Made by a program: the position numbers and the translations under genes. From the NCBI RefSeq assembly GCF_037975245.1, contig NC_092567.1, forward strand, positions 25,579,376 through 25,643,375: a DNA stretch of 64,000 nucleotides, written 5' to 3'. How positions within the stretch are numbered: the first letter of the stretch is position 1; each line of letters opens with the position of its first letter. The DNA comes from Apostichopus japonicus. Lineage: Eukaryota; Echinodermata; Holothuroidea; Aspidochirotida; Stichopodidae. This document shows, piece after piece, positions 1 through 13,500 of this stretch. Under the pieces are notes generated by a model, which was not told the DNA's origin, did not search any database, and saw nothing but the letters and a program-made list of their open reading frames with translations.

Positions 1-1194
1 TAAATATTTAATTTCCCACAATTTTTCCATGATCACCTGTATGTATGAGTCCTCCGTTTATAAATAAAAACATGTATTCTAATCTTAAGGGTTCTGCTTT
101 CTACCACAAATTTGGAGAATAACCTTCTTCACTAAAAGATGAACGGAATATGCTTTTATTCTGTTATCATGCACTGTGAACCAAGAACGACAATTCCCCT
201 TGCCCATCCCTTACCTTCCACACCCCATCTTTTAAGTTGTTTGCAGCTGTAACTTTGCAGTAAATCATTAAGTTTAAATGAGTACAGCCAGAAGGAAATT
301 ATCATAAATATGTAAATATAAGGGGGTAAAAAGAAATATTTTGTGATCATTTGCTGTGTGCTGTATCCAGTGTAAATTCATGTTCGTCCGGCTTGTTGGC
401 CAATCATTGACTTTTGTAAGAAAAACTAAGCACACCATTAGTTGGACATTAACGGCGCTGGTTTGTGTGTCACCCCTAAATATTTCAACGAGGAAGAAGA
501 AGGCAAGGAGACTTAAAGGCCCCCACATATCAATGGATTACATCTCCAACAATATTGGGTTTAAGCATATGAAATATTCTTCTTTTGGACAGATTGTAAT
601 AAAAATTGCATAATATTTTGCAATGTCAATATAGAAAGTTCGCATTTTGACTATATCCCATCAAGCCAGCAATCCGTTTGACGAAAAACAAATACCAACA
701 ATGAACGGTACAAAAAAAGTCGCAACGAATTTAAGTATGTGGAATATTAGATGAAATATTTATTTAAAAATACTCTCTAGCGTTTTCTTACATCAGAGAT
801 GTCCATGGAAACATTCCATAGTAAAAATTCACCCAAAGTACACAAAAAAACTGTGACTCATTGGCCTTTAGAATATCAAACAACACACGGTGATGCTTAC
901 TCGTAAATAAACCTATGCGATGACGAACTGACAACATTGCACAACAACTTTAATTCGTCCATCTAGAAGGCCACATTTTATTTGTCTACAACACAAAATA
1001 CTACATAAGACAGACCATTTAGAACAAGGGTCCTCAAATAATTCTTTTACAAGGGCCAGGTTAAAATACTGCTTGAAGCAAAGGACCCGACTAAAATTCT
1101 GACTTTACCTAGACAGGGCAATGTGCAGGGTATAGATGGGTAATGGCTCAAGTTTCACCCTATCGGTCCGTATGGTCCACTGACGTAGGATTGT

Positions 1195-1251
1195 GGGCTG
1201 ATCTTGTGTTGAGGCGACAGACCAAAATCTGTCGCAGGCAAGATCTAGCCC
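1195..1251. repeat. Imperfect inverted repeat (hairpin)
   Basis: The left arm begins GGGCTGATCTTG and ends GCGACAG. The right arm begins CTGTCGC and ends CAAGATCTAGCCC. The arms pair with few mismatches around an 8-nt loop. It could be the core of a short foldback element. No function is assigned. Confidence 0.5.
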
Positions 1252-1952
1252 AGGGGCTGCCTATAGAGAGCCTCTGAACTAAAACAACAGCCTGTTAACC
1301 AAAGAAGAAACTAAACAACTTTTAAGTGAAAATAAACAGAAAACTTATAATTAAGAACTACAAAATCTGGGTGAATTATTATCCTTCAAAGCAGTCTATC
1401 AGCACTTACATATGAAGTACCAGTGGCGAGGAATATCAGCTACAAATAAAATAAACTATTGACTTTGAAAAATATAGTTCTTTTTGATTTAAAGAACAAT
1501 TGAATATTGAAAGTTCAAGGTGTTAATAAATTGCAAAATCGTTTGGACGGATATTTAGTTTTGAAAAATAGGTCAAACACTTTAACTGCTGACTTGGATT
1601 CTAAAGATCATTCCAGACCCCCCCACCAACCCCCCTGTCACTACCCCCCCCAATTTGGCGCAGATAGTCACATGTCAATCATGACATACTAATGCCAACA
1701 AAGTTATTTTCGATGATGCCTACTTTGAGTTTGAAAAGTTTAATTAAAAAATTTAGCAAACTTGCCCATGCCTCCATCTACCAACACATTGAAGAAGTAT
1801 ATCCAAGCTTCATATGCTATGCAAAAGTGCGTAAAAATGATGATTTTTTAGTTAATGAATTTTGATTTCTCCCTTGGACAAACTGGACTTACTTTCTCAA
1901 AGTAGTCCAAACGATACTGTTGGTTGCCCAACAAGATTACAGCAATTAAAAT

Positions 1953-1987
1953 GTCCTTTCATTTGACTTTAAGTCAAATGAAAGGAC
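1953..1987. repeat. Perfect 17-bp palindrome
   Basis: Two 17-nt arms (GTCCTTTCATTTGACTT and its exact reverse complement) flank a single central T. Perfect arms of this length imply a recent origin or selection. No neighbouring gene suggests a role. Confidence 0.7.
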
Positions 1988-4361
1988 CTAGGTAAGGAGC
2001 CACTGCTACAAGTTACACTTTTCGGTGCAAAATCATGGTAAATGTTTTATGCAAAAGTTACACAACAAAGCTATGGAGAGTCATGCAATATGGTAATCTA
2101 TTATGCACCTAACTGAAATACCAAGAATGTTAATTCATTATGTACATAACTGGAATACCAAGAATGTGATAAAGTTGGAAGCTCAGACTGGTCCTTATTA
2201 ACATTTTACAAATTTCAGTGATATAGACCCATCTACACACCCCACCCCCACCCCCCCAATAAAAAAAATTGCCCCAATATCTCCTCGTTCCACAGCTGCT
2301 ACCTTTCCCAGCCCAAATTGAATCTAATATCTCAGTAACGAGGACTACAACACAAACACTAAGGTATACAAGGATGCTAGCAAGCCTATAATCCACACAA
2401 AAAACAAATAACTTAAATTGTTCGCAGAAGATGGCTATTATACCTCACAAAGAAGAGACAAATCGAAGCGACTATATTGCAACCTAAGACTTGCTATATA
2501 TATATGCCGAAATAGCTGTCATTTGTTTTGAAGGGTTTAAAATTTAATGAAGTAGCTGATTTGCCTACTATATTAACTCAGACACACATAGATATAGCAA
2601 AAAGATTCCTTGCAAGAATCCCTGATGTTGATAGCAGTTTCTTCTCTAACAGCATTCCTAATGTCACCATGAAAAGCTAAAGAACCGTTAACCCATGTTT
2701 ATCTGGTCATGTAGGGACTAGGGGGGGGGGGGGTGTTCAGAAGAGCAAAACATAGATATGCTAAAAGAGATATAAACCACTGATTTTATCTTTTCCTGAC
2801 AATTCTGTGATATTAAACTGCACACTGTGTTTGTAGCATTATGAGTTTACTACAATATGTCCCAGTCACACGTAAACTTAACAAGGCACTGTATCAATGA
2901 ATATTCAATATTCACAAAGTGATGCTTCTTTCTCTTACTCTTAACAGATTTCATAAAATATAATATTAATCCTATCTAAAGCTTCATATTGAGTTCAATA
3001 TAAACATTGAAAAATGTCTTGATGACATTATACAATAACACACATGAAACAATGATTTATTGATATCAGTTCCTTTGTATACGTTGAGACGTTTTTTGCC
3101 AAATTATTACAAAAATGAGTAATTCCTATACACGACATGGTCATGTCATATGTTATGAACCCATTCACCCAACTCTGATCTGAAATACTGATAAGATAAT
3201 GGCTCATCTTTCTGAAGGATACATGCAAAGGAATTCATTCTTGTCCTCGTGTAAAAGCCGAGGCACAGAATTCACTGAATATTCAGGAATAAACCATTAC
3301 ATTGAGTTTAACTGTAAAGATATAGTGACATGACCTAACCAACGAGACTAGATTAGGGAAGGAGATTTTTGCGTGAGTAAGTCACAGATTCACCGAATAT
3401 TCAGGTTTGATATCAAGATAATATAAAAATACCGTGTTTCACAATATTAGCCACCTTCAAATTCAATATGTAGCTTTGAAAAAAAAAAGCAATAAATATC
3501 TAGTTTTAATATTGATGTCACATACTCATATAGGTCTTGGAATTCTTGTTAGGAAGGACCCCTCTTTGTAGAGCAGCCTTTGCAGTAGATGGTCTGGCCA
3601 GACTAGCAGAGAACCTTTGGGCTAGATTTGGTGGTGTTTGGGTGGCGGTTCGAATCACTGGTGCATGTCTGTTGATGTCCGTGGGATCCCTTACACTCTG
3701 TTGAAGGGTGCCTGATCTGTTGAGTGTGATAAAATTACTTCATAACCATGGAAACAGATGATTGGAGGGTGTTTTTCTCTTTGTTAAGGTTGTAAATCAG
3801 GTGTTTTTTATGCTAAAAAAAACAAAATATTGCATATGAATTAATGGTAAATAAGTAAAAGTAAAATAAATGCTGAAAATGCTTCCTGAAAAGTTACAGA
3901 ATTGGTGTAAACGCATTAAAAACGATAATTTTTCTGTTCTCAAGCTTCCATGGATAAAGTAAATAAAACCCCACCACCAGTTCTCCATTCGTGGCTCTCC
4001 AGACAAGTTCGGCGAATGAAAGATTTGAAATAAAAGTTTAAAAAAGTATTGGCCCCCAGTCTTTCCCAAATCAGCTACACCACCTTTTCCTGAAACTAGG
4101 CACAGTGAAGGTTTGGTTCTTCATGTCGAATTTTTCCAAAAAATATTTCTCTGGCTCTCTATCAAATTAATAGACCCCCCTCCCCCCTCCCCATATACTC
4201 CATCCTTCCTCATTAGTTCATCTCCATCAAACATCACTGTTTCGTTTATCACTACTAAACACCTCTTGCAACGTTAACCACTACAACAGGAATTAATTTG
4301 AAAGAATCAAAACGTTTTCACAATTCTCTTCAACTTATTGCTAGAATGGGTCATGGAAATC

Positions 4362-4591
4362 TCACTTGAATTTTCTATTGCCCTGTACTGGTCCTGAATG
4401 GGGCCTTTCTTCGATGGTGGGTAAGGGTGGCGGTGAAGGAAAGGAAGGCTGTGAGGAAGTCGGGCTCATAGGACCTGTATCATCAGCTGGGCCATGTGAG
4501 GTAGAGTTAGCCTCTGGTCCTTCTGTGACTTGAGAAGGTATGACCTCTTCTGATGAACTCCGTCGAAAACGTCTTCTGGACCTGAAGTCAC
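4362..4591 (-). CDS. LRRC56: LRRC56 terminal coding exon
   Basis: Two candidate AG acceptors lie 13 nt apart. Only the upstream one (CTTAAAG, exon start 4591) keeps the frame to GDFRSRRRFRRSSSEEVIPS and the long open stretch ending GPVQGNRKFK at the TGA at 4362-4364. The downstream one would end early. The encoded tail is Ser/Pro-rich with a basic start. Confidence 0.85.
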
Positions 4592-7500
4592 CTTTAAGAT
4601 ATAAATGAGTCAAACGGATTTGCTTGGATGTCATTAAACGTTGGTTATGATTCATTTCTTTGTCCATTAACCATTATAATCACTCATTTTGTTGTACACA
4701 AGGATAAGGAAGTCCTGTGAGGTAGTGAAACAACTGGTGAAATCAACTGATCATTTTTCTGACCATTCTCCCATTTTTAATAACAAAGTTACAGTATATT
4801 CGAGGAGACAGAAACTCAATCATCAACATTTCATATTTTCAAGATATTATTATACCTTAACAGTGTTGACACTGAATCAAATAACATCATTAGCTCATGT
4901 TGAGAAGCTATAAAGTACGATATTTAATATTCAGCATTGCAAATCCATTCTAGGGTATAGAATATTGGTTGGTGGGGTTTGTGTCTTCATGACATCTGCT
5001 TTATTGTATACAGTGTTGTAGACTTGGTATTTGTCTTGAAAAGAAAAGACAATCACGGGACAAACTTTCTAAATAAAATGAATAAATTACAGTATTTGAA
5101 ATCTCATTACAAACGTTGAATGTAAAGTATTTAAGACCATTGACTTGGTTATAATTAAAGTTAATGTTTTTTAGGTTTACAGTCTTGTATCGAGGCAAGG
5201 ACTTTTTACCCACGACTTTTACAACATTTAATTCCTAATCATATGGTTACTTGTCACACCCACACACAATTCAAACAACCATTACCGGGGAACTACATGG
5301 CGCTACATCAACTTGTCCCCTGGCCAACTTCCCATAGGGTGCAGCCACAAACCAGCGAACGCAACTATATTTACAAGTTACCTCGCAAGTCCCCATTTAT
5401 ACACCTGGGTGAAGAGAGCTAGGCATTGAAGATAAAGTGCGTTGCCCAAGGACAAAAACTAATTATCTGTCCAAGACTGGAAGAGTAAAATCTTAAAAAC
5501 ATTCTCTAAGCTGCTAACATTGCTCACCTGCTGTCTTTGGTCTCACATGTAGTTTAGCTTTGGGTGGTGTTGGTATCCTATCACCATCGTCCGGTGAGCT
5601 CCTGGCTTTATAATCTGATGATCCAGTGGATGGTGGGGTCCTCCTAGATGACCCGGTGGAGGGTGGGGTCATTCCCGATGAGCCCGTGGAGGGTGGAGTC
5701 ATCTCGATACCGGTGTCGTCATCCTCTACACTGATAGATTTCTGCTGAGTGAAGTAACTCTGGTAGTTGTTGAGATTATGATTGGTCTCCAAACCTTCAT
5801 CATCTCCATCCTCATCCTCCTCCTCGGAGCTCACTTCTTCTTCATGATTAATTTGTAGTATCTGTGGCTCGGACTCTTTCAGACGGATGGCGACTTTTCT
5901 AAAAATAATATCGAAACAAGTCCAACGTCAAAATAAGCGGCTTAAAGTACATTGCATCAGTACAGAAAGCGGTCCATGGAATCATACATCAAGGTGTCAT
6001 TATGTCCTTAGCAACAACCAATGTTTATTATTTTTTCTTGTGATTCGGAGTTGTTACCTGAAATAAGACTGCAAGAAAACCACTTGACCTTCATAACCAC
6101 GTAGGTGATATATACTTGCCTTCTCAGAAATGCAGTGCATTTTGTTATAAAGGGAAACTTAAAAGCAGGAAATAGTAGGAAATAGACCTTTTTATAGATT
6201 TGAAGAACAGACAGGAAACTATACGATGGAGACCACGAAGACAGAAAACACAGCAAATGGAGGACTGCTGAATGGCCTGGGTATCACATAACAAAACTGA
6301 CACACAAATGCAAACAATGTAACTTTGTTTTTGAAAACATAACTGTAGTATTTTCTGGGAATTGAAATTCATAAACCTGGTAAACTGAACAAACATGAAC
6401 ACTTTAATTCCTTAGTTTAGCTATAAACTGCATTTCTTATATGAGGAAGAGAGTAGTTTGAGAGCATTCTTAGATAATGTGAGGTAGACAGTACTTAGAG
6501 CGTGTTCTTAGATAATGTATTTGAAAGTTACCTCTCGTGTTGCTCTTTCCATCTTCTCAATTCTTGGAAGACGTCCTCCTTGGTCTTGCCATCATCTTCA
6601 TCTTCTTCATCTATGTACGAATGTTCGGGTTTAAAGTGCATCGTTGCAAAAATATTTGGCGCTTCTTGAATTGGAACCTGAAGAACCAACAAGACATAAA
6701 AATTGCAGCAACTTTGTGATAGAAACACATACCATGCTCGAATCAACATTTTTGTGAAACATGGTAGTAACTAACCACGACAAGGGATTTACTTTGCACC
6801 ATCAAGTTAACTGAGATTACAAGCAGTTTTCAAAACAGATTCTCAAACTTGACATAAGCACGATTATCCATGGATTATTCCCATTATGATCAGATATTCA
6901 TATTTTTATTCTTGTTATACCTGACAGACTCTGAACAGAAGATAAGAGGGTTGATTGTATGTTATCTAATTATCAACTTTTTTTAGATGTAAATTGTCTT
7001 TAAATAAATTTTCACTGTCCTTTCAACTGCAGGCTATTTGTAGGTGAGGTATGATTCTTCAGGCCTGGAAATATCTTGTCTCCAATTTTCAGAACTTTCA
7101 ACAAATATTGAAGAATAACCCGCCAAAGGTCAAATACTTCATGAATCTCCTTTTAGTCTTTTATCAATTTTTATTTTAAAATAAAATAAAACCGTTAGCA
7201 AACTGCTTATCCACTAGAGAGCCTGTGTAAGAGAATGCGTAAAAGTAAGTTGGCCTGATGTTTCGATCCTACCAGGATCTTCTTCAAAGGCTAAATCATT
7301 TTCATTTTACTTTGACACTGAAGTGATGGGACGAAATATCAAATTAACGAGTGTAATTGATTGAAACTTACCTGATTCCTATTCTTTTTCCGCCTGGCTT
7401 TCAAAGCCCTGACCGGGTTTCCACAGATGACGGTTCCGTGAGTCAATGCACTGGTATCATCATCTTCTTCGTCATCCTCGGTGGTATCGATTCCTCCTGG

Positions 7501-10500
7501 CTTCTTGGCCGTACCGGGTCTCACACCCGTTGATGTACCTGGTCTACCTGCTCTGGAGGAACCAGGTCGCCCCCCTGATGCAGACCCAGGTCTCCTCCGT
7601 GATGCCGAGGAAGGCCGAGCAGAAGTAGGTCTCCCTTTTCAAGGAAACAAAAAAACAAAGTGAGACCTTGTAAAGAGATTCAATTCATAGAATGGTGATA
7701 CAACATTAACATGGTTGTTTTCATTATTTGACATTAACATATATGGATGGGTCATGTCATCCCATAATGATTGAGAGCAGTGTTTGACCGATAATCGGTT
7801 AGATAATCGGCATCGGGCCGATTATCGTAATGAGAGCCTGGCAAAAATATCCAAGGTCTGTGTCCTCTTGAACTATCAACTCTTTCCTCAAGCCCGACTT
7901 CAAAACCTTCCCCTCCCCATGACTACCAGTAGCATTCACAATGTTTCATTATGCAGATCTGGCCTATAAGAAAATCCGTCCTAGATATCCCACTTTTTCC
8001 GTAAAAAGTAGGTCGGGTACGGTACCCCAGTTTTTACGGAATAAAGTGGGGTATTTGAGGCGGAATTTCTTATGAGCACGATCTGTGTAATGTTACAAAA
8101 TCTTTTAATTGACTAAGACAACTTTCCACTTTATTTGCCCATTTTCTAAAATTTATTTGTACGATACATGGTCGTAAAACGTAATATATAAATACAATAT
8201 TTCTGTATAGACTCAGCACGACAAATTTCAGGTTAGGTTAGGGCTTTTATTAGTTGGAAAAGAGCAGAACAGGGAGGTGTAAACAACTTAAACTCACGAC
8301 AAGTAACACAAAATCTTGCTTAGTGTGCTTTAGTGTCATGAGCTGAGCTACATGCGCATGTAATTCAGTTTTGTATCACTTCAGTCATATCTTTGACACT
8401 GCCTATGTCCTAATGTGTACAATTTTTTAGAAAATATGAAATGTAGTTTCACTCAACAAACTGCATATTGGAGCCTTTTTTAAAGATATTAAGAGAGGTT
8501 TAACTTCTACAAATTAAACTCAGAATGACAAATGTTTGCAATCTTAATAATTCAAATAAGTAAGGTTAAAGAAAAGTTTAAGCACAGATTAAGAAGTAAA
8601 AGACCACAGCAGTAAGATGTGTACCTTCTTGTGAACTTCCCTCCATCGATGCTTGCAAGAGAAATAAAATTAGTGAAATTTAAAACAAGTATTATGATAA
8701 AGGAATTCTTCCTCAATGCCTCTCCATCCCCCTTATCATCCTCCTCCAAGCCTGTCTCCCACCTTTGTCATACTTCCCCAAGCCCCATCCTCCCACCCTT
8801 ATCATGCTCCCTCACAGCTCCTCCTTCCACCCTTATCATCCTCCCCCATAGCCCCTCCCCCCCACCACTTCCTCCTTATCACTCTCCCTCAAGGCCCCTC
8901 CTTCCACACTTATCCTCAAGCAAGGCCCTTCCTCTCACCCATATCATCCTCCTTCAAGCCCCTTCCACCCACCTTTATCATTCTCCCATAAGGCCCGTCC
9001 TTCAACACTTATCATCCTTCCACAAGGTCCCTACTTCCACCCTTCCCCCTCCTCTCACCCTCATCAACCTCCCCCATTGCCTCTCCTCCCACCCTTATCA
9101 TCCTCCCACAAGGCCCCTACTTCCACCCTTATCATCCTTCCTTGAGGCCCTTCCTTCCATCCTTATCATCCTCTCACAAGGTCCCTCCTTCCACACTTAT
9201 CCTCCGTCAAGACCCTAGATGTGCCTCTCACCAATATCATCTTCCCTCAAACCCCTCCCTCCCACCGTTTTCATCCTCCCTTAAGGCCCTCCCTTGCCCC
9301 TTATCATCCCACCCCCAAGGTCCCTTTCTCCCAACCTTATCATCCCCCCCAAGGACCCACCCTTATCATTCTCCCCCATGGCCCTCTTTCAACACTTATC
9401 ATCCCTGGAATACTAGTGAATATATTTACAGGGCACTGTCATTTGTAAAAAAGATCTCAGATCTTTTTGCCTTCATGTTGAATATTGCACAATTGCCTAT
9501 TGACTGTATGAATTCACAGCTTTCTTTCAACAACATGTTGTATCCCCACTCATCCTCTTAAGCATCCATGTCATATGGTTTCCTACTTTCCTTTTCATAA
9601 GCCAGTTATGATTCACCTGGTAGTAACAGTATATGTAACTTCCTGTCATTATGTTATGTGGTTTGACAATGTACGTGCACTAACATACAATATTAGACTG
9701 ATACAGTGGGATACTGGATAGTTCAAGTATTTTTCACCCACAGCCATCTCAAACAGCCATTGTGGAGTGTTAGCTCAGTGGTTAACACCGGTGCCTTTCA
9801 ATCATAAGGTCCCCGGTTTGAGTCACTCCCAGATTAATGTATGTCGTCCAGTTACAGAGTTGTTGACAATTAACAATTCATAATCATGGACGTTAAATAT
9901 GAATGTAAGGGACTGACTTCGGTCAGCTTGCGGCTTTGATAAGCCAATGAGGCTTCTTCGCGAGTTCCTGCTTGCAGGAGGATCTAAAATACATACATAC
10001 ATACATTGCAATAATGCCCTACTGGGATATATAATACAGATTCCAAGACACATGAGTACACATTACAATCGAATCCATAGCCAAGCTTAAATTTATTTGA
10101 AATTCATTGTTGCTAGTACCACCAGGAGTAAGGGAAATCATATAAAATATTTATTTTTCAAAATCTACATGGGTATATATGTGTCTGTTTCCTAATTTAA
10201 ATTCCTATGTTATATTTTAATTACTACTCTTTAATGTACAGTTATGAGAGATGCTGCCGTGGATTGACCTTTACAGAGAGGTCAGACTCTATGACCTAGG
10301 CTAGCTCATTAACATCTGTCACCATGGTCACCGGTTATTATATATCCTTACCTGCTGCATCTGACACCTCTGATATTGCGGTAACTGCTTCTTTAATTGC
10401 ATCGTTGACCAGCAGCCAATCAGTGCTCAGATTCATGACCTTTGACCCCAGGCTGGACGGTACCGTACTGAAGGGCTCGTCGTCTAGAATCGTTAGCTGC

Positions 10501-13500
10501 GGTATTGCTTTATGAACGGCACCTCGGTAATCAAAGTCACCATCTGTGTTCTGAAGACGATTTAAATGAAAACATTTTCACAACAGTGGCAAAATTGATA
10601 TAATTGCTGACATTGCAGGTGCGTATCCAGGGGGGGGCGTTGGGGGCGCGCGCCCCCCGGGTAAGAAAAAGAGGAGAGAAAAAAAAGAGAAGGAAAAAAG
10701 AGGGGAAAAAAGAGGAGGAGGAGAGGAAGGAAGGGAAAAGAAAAAGAAGAAAGAGAGAAAAAGGAGAAAAGGAGGGAGTAGAAGATAAACGCGAAGACAC
10801 CGGGGAGAGAAAGAGGAACAGTGACATCATTACAGCGCTGAAGGGTAGCCAGTGACGGATCAATGATTTCGTAAAAGTGTGACTCACCCTACCCCTTACA
10901 CCGACAACTCCATTTTTTGACGTTTCCATTTTCCTCTCTCACTAATGATCTATATATGTACTATATATGGTCTATCATAACGCGTGTGTAGAATTGTGCT
11001 ATGAAACCAACTGTGGCTGGTCTCGAACTCAACCGTGTCGTCGGGGAACATGACGCATTTTGGGATGGGGGCGACCGCCCGCCCCCTCCCCCATTCAGCA
11101 TTTTTTTAAATGATATCGCTAAGTAATTTCAAAATAGAAAGTGCTTAGAGGCAACTTACAAGGCCTGGGAAGTGTCATTTCCAGCGATCTGGGAGACATT
11201 TTCGGCCAAAATTTGCTTGTACGCTTCGCGCTAACAAATGGTCCTGGGTAGTGCCATTTCCAGCGATCTGGGAGGCATTTTCGGCCAAAATTTTCTTGTA
11301 CGCTTCGCGCCAACCTATGGTGGCGCTACGCTTAGATAATTTGCCTACAGGCTTCGCCCCTCCCTTGGCAAATTCCTCGCTACGCGCCTGTTCGAATTTG
11401 TAACGCAAACAGCAGATATCACATCATATCAGTGAGCATGAAAATGGCGTTCCAGGATGAAAAGCCTCAAAACTGTCCGACTTGCCTAAAAAAATAACCT
11501 AAATTTTTCGCGCGCGGAGCGCGCGTTCAACGTGTCCATGTCAATATCATATAAGCAAGCATCGGTTATTACATCGCATGCCATCATGTACTGTACGGTC
11601 CGTTCAAATTGCGCAGTATTTCGCGGGATGCTAATGTAAACAACGACATGTCTCATGTAAATGTATCAAAAGCATGGAGGTCCAATTATGTCAAAACTCT
11701 CTTTTACATTAGTAATGGCGAATTAGGGGCTGCACCCCCGCCGCGCAGTGGCGGAGCGTCCATACGGTCGGGGGGTGGATGCCCCCCCTGACGGACTCAA
11801 ATGGACTGCTGGCGCCTTTTTCAGCTCTTTATCACTTTTTACTTATTCTAGATTATTGACTTTCTTATTGCGCTCTCATCTACTTATTGACATTTCTCAC
11901 ATTTTGTTGGTGTAATTTGGCGATGACACCTTATTCTTCGTTTATCTTCAAATTAGCCAGGCCCGGAAAGGGTCATTTCCGGCGATCTAGGGAGTATCTT
12001 TATTCAAAAATTTTCTGTACGCTACGCGCCAACCAGTGGTGGTCGCACTCCGCTTAGATAGTGTCGAAAGCGCTCCTACAGACCATTCTCGCCACTCCTG
12101 ACCAATACCCCTAGCTCCGCCACTGCCGCCGCGCCTACTACGCCTATGTGTGTAGTGTTCGGTTGAAGGAAATATCTGCTATTTTTTCATTTCCTTCAAC
12201 CAAGTTTTATAATAGCCGTTATAAGAGGTTTTAATGTTTCTACACCGATAAATTAACTGTGTCTGAATTTTCGAAAATTTCTGACCAACATTCTGCATCA
12301 CACTTCCCTCTACTCGTGCAATTTTGACCGGTCTGTTAGGGGTTCAAGGAAGTTTTTCTATATTGGTTGTCCATAGATGAAATTTTGTACAACATTATGG
12401 GTATGTTTTGAAGTGAGTTTATTCACGAGAAATGTGAATTTTCAAATTTTGAACAAATATGGGGCTTAAAACCTTGAAAAGTGGGGCTGACGGGTATTGT
12501 GGGCCGTGACGTAGAATCACCTACAAAAGCAAAGACCCACAGGAGATGCCATCAGGTCGAACATGATGTGTGCCGGGTTGAGAAACTTCAAAAAGGTTAT
12601 GGATGGGAAAAAAAACTATTAGGAAATACCTGGTTCTCAGGCAAAAAGTGTACATCTGGTTGGTCATTTCAAGCCCGAGAAGTGCCGTTTCCGGTGATCT
12701 GGGGGGGTTTCAAAACAAGAAATTTTCTTGTACGCTGCGCGCCAACTCATGGTGGCGCTCCGCTTAGATAGTAATTCGCGCCCCCCGGGTTTGAAAATCC
12801 TGGATACGCGCCGGCATTGTACGTATTGGACAGAAGACATCACAAATCACTTCAGCTAGATAGAACGCAGGATTTTCACTTTAACAATTACCAAATTGGA
12901 ACGTTCCCCTAATGCATGTATTTAAGTCTGATATTTGGTTCATATCCTCTTAAGTATGTGGAGGTATCACCATAATTTACTCGACATACATTTCCATGAT
13001 TTATGCCAAAACACGAGCTTTTATATCTAGCGCATCCCGGGAAACAACTTAAAAGAAGGTACTGTATTGATAAATGTCATTACTAGGCCTATGCCTACCG
13101 ACCAGCAGAATAGTTGACTCCCCAGGCTGGGTATGTCGTCCCTGACAATGGGGGGTAGAAGAAACTAGGCCAAGACCACTGCTGAAAAATATGCTAGTAT
13201 TTATGTACCACTTTTGACGATCATTAAATTTTGGGCTGTCTTATAAGATTGCTTACAATCTGCCGGTCAGTTATTCTGTTATTTAAAGGCATTGAAGACT
13301 CGCCCCATATAGCGTGCCGCCATCTTTAAAAAGTTAACTCTCTGTTGCTTGCAAGTCAAGATTTTCTCTTGTCGCTACAAAATGCAGACAGTGAAACCTG
13401 ATACCTTGTTATCTTTAGCTGGACCTGAGATGTCCATTGCTGTATCGTTTGCACACTGTGCTGTGGGTATTGACCGCAGCTGTATGTACTGACTGTACAC

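Larger units (their letters stand above)
1..4361. other. Intergenic stretch, no gene recognised
   Basis: I see no coding exon that I can name here. All open frames are short and low-complexity. The stretch lies beyond the LRRC56 stop codon, so its last part probably holds the LRRC56 3' UTR. It contains two hairpins (1195-1251 and 1953-1987), a G homopolymer near 2730, and a possible old tRNA-derived SINE around 3540-3780, suggested only by a B-box-like GGTTCGAATC at about 3652. Confidence 0.5.

Noticed and set aside
3540-3780. Another SINE
   Set aside because: Only a B-box-like GGTTCGAATC is visible, with no second copy in the window, so it is not called as a feature.
4362-4580. Downstream acceptor (CTTCAG) for the last LRRC56 exon
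   Set aside because: It would shift the frame and end the protein early; the acceptor 13 nt upstream keeps the long open frame.
8619-9561. Long Pro/Ser/Leu-rich open frames on the plus strand
   Set aside because: They are produced by the pyrimidine minisatellite, in overlapping frames with the same composition, and lie in an LRRC56 intron.
9761-9832. tRNA gene candidate (A and B boxes)
   Set aside because: There is no intact acceptor stem, and the sequence continues into a repeated body and (ATAC)n tail shared with 24667-24915: a SINE head.
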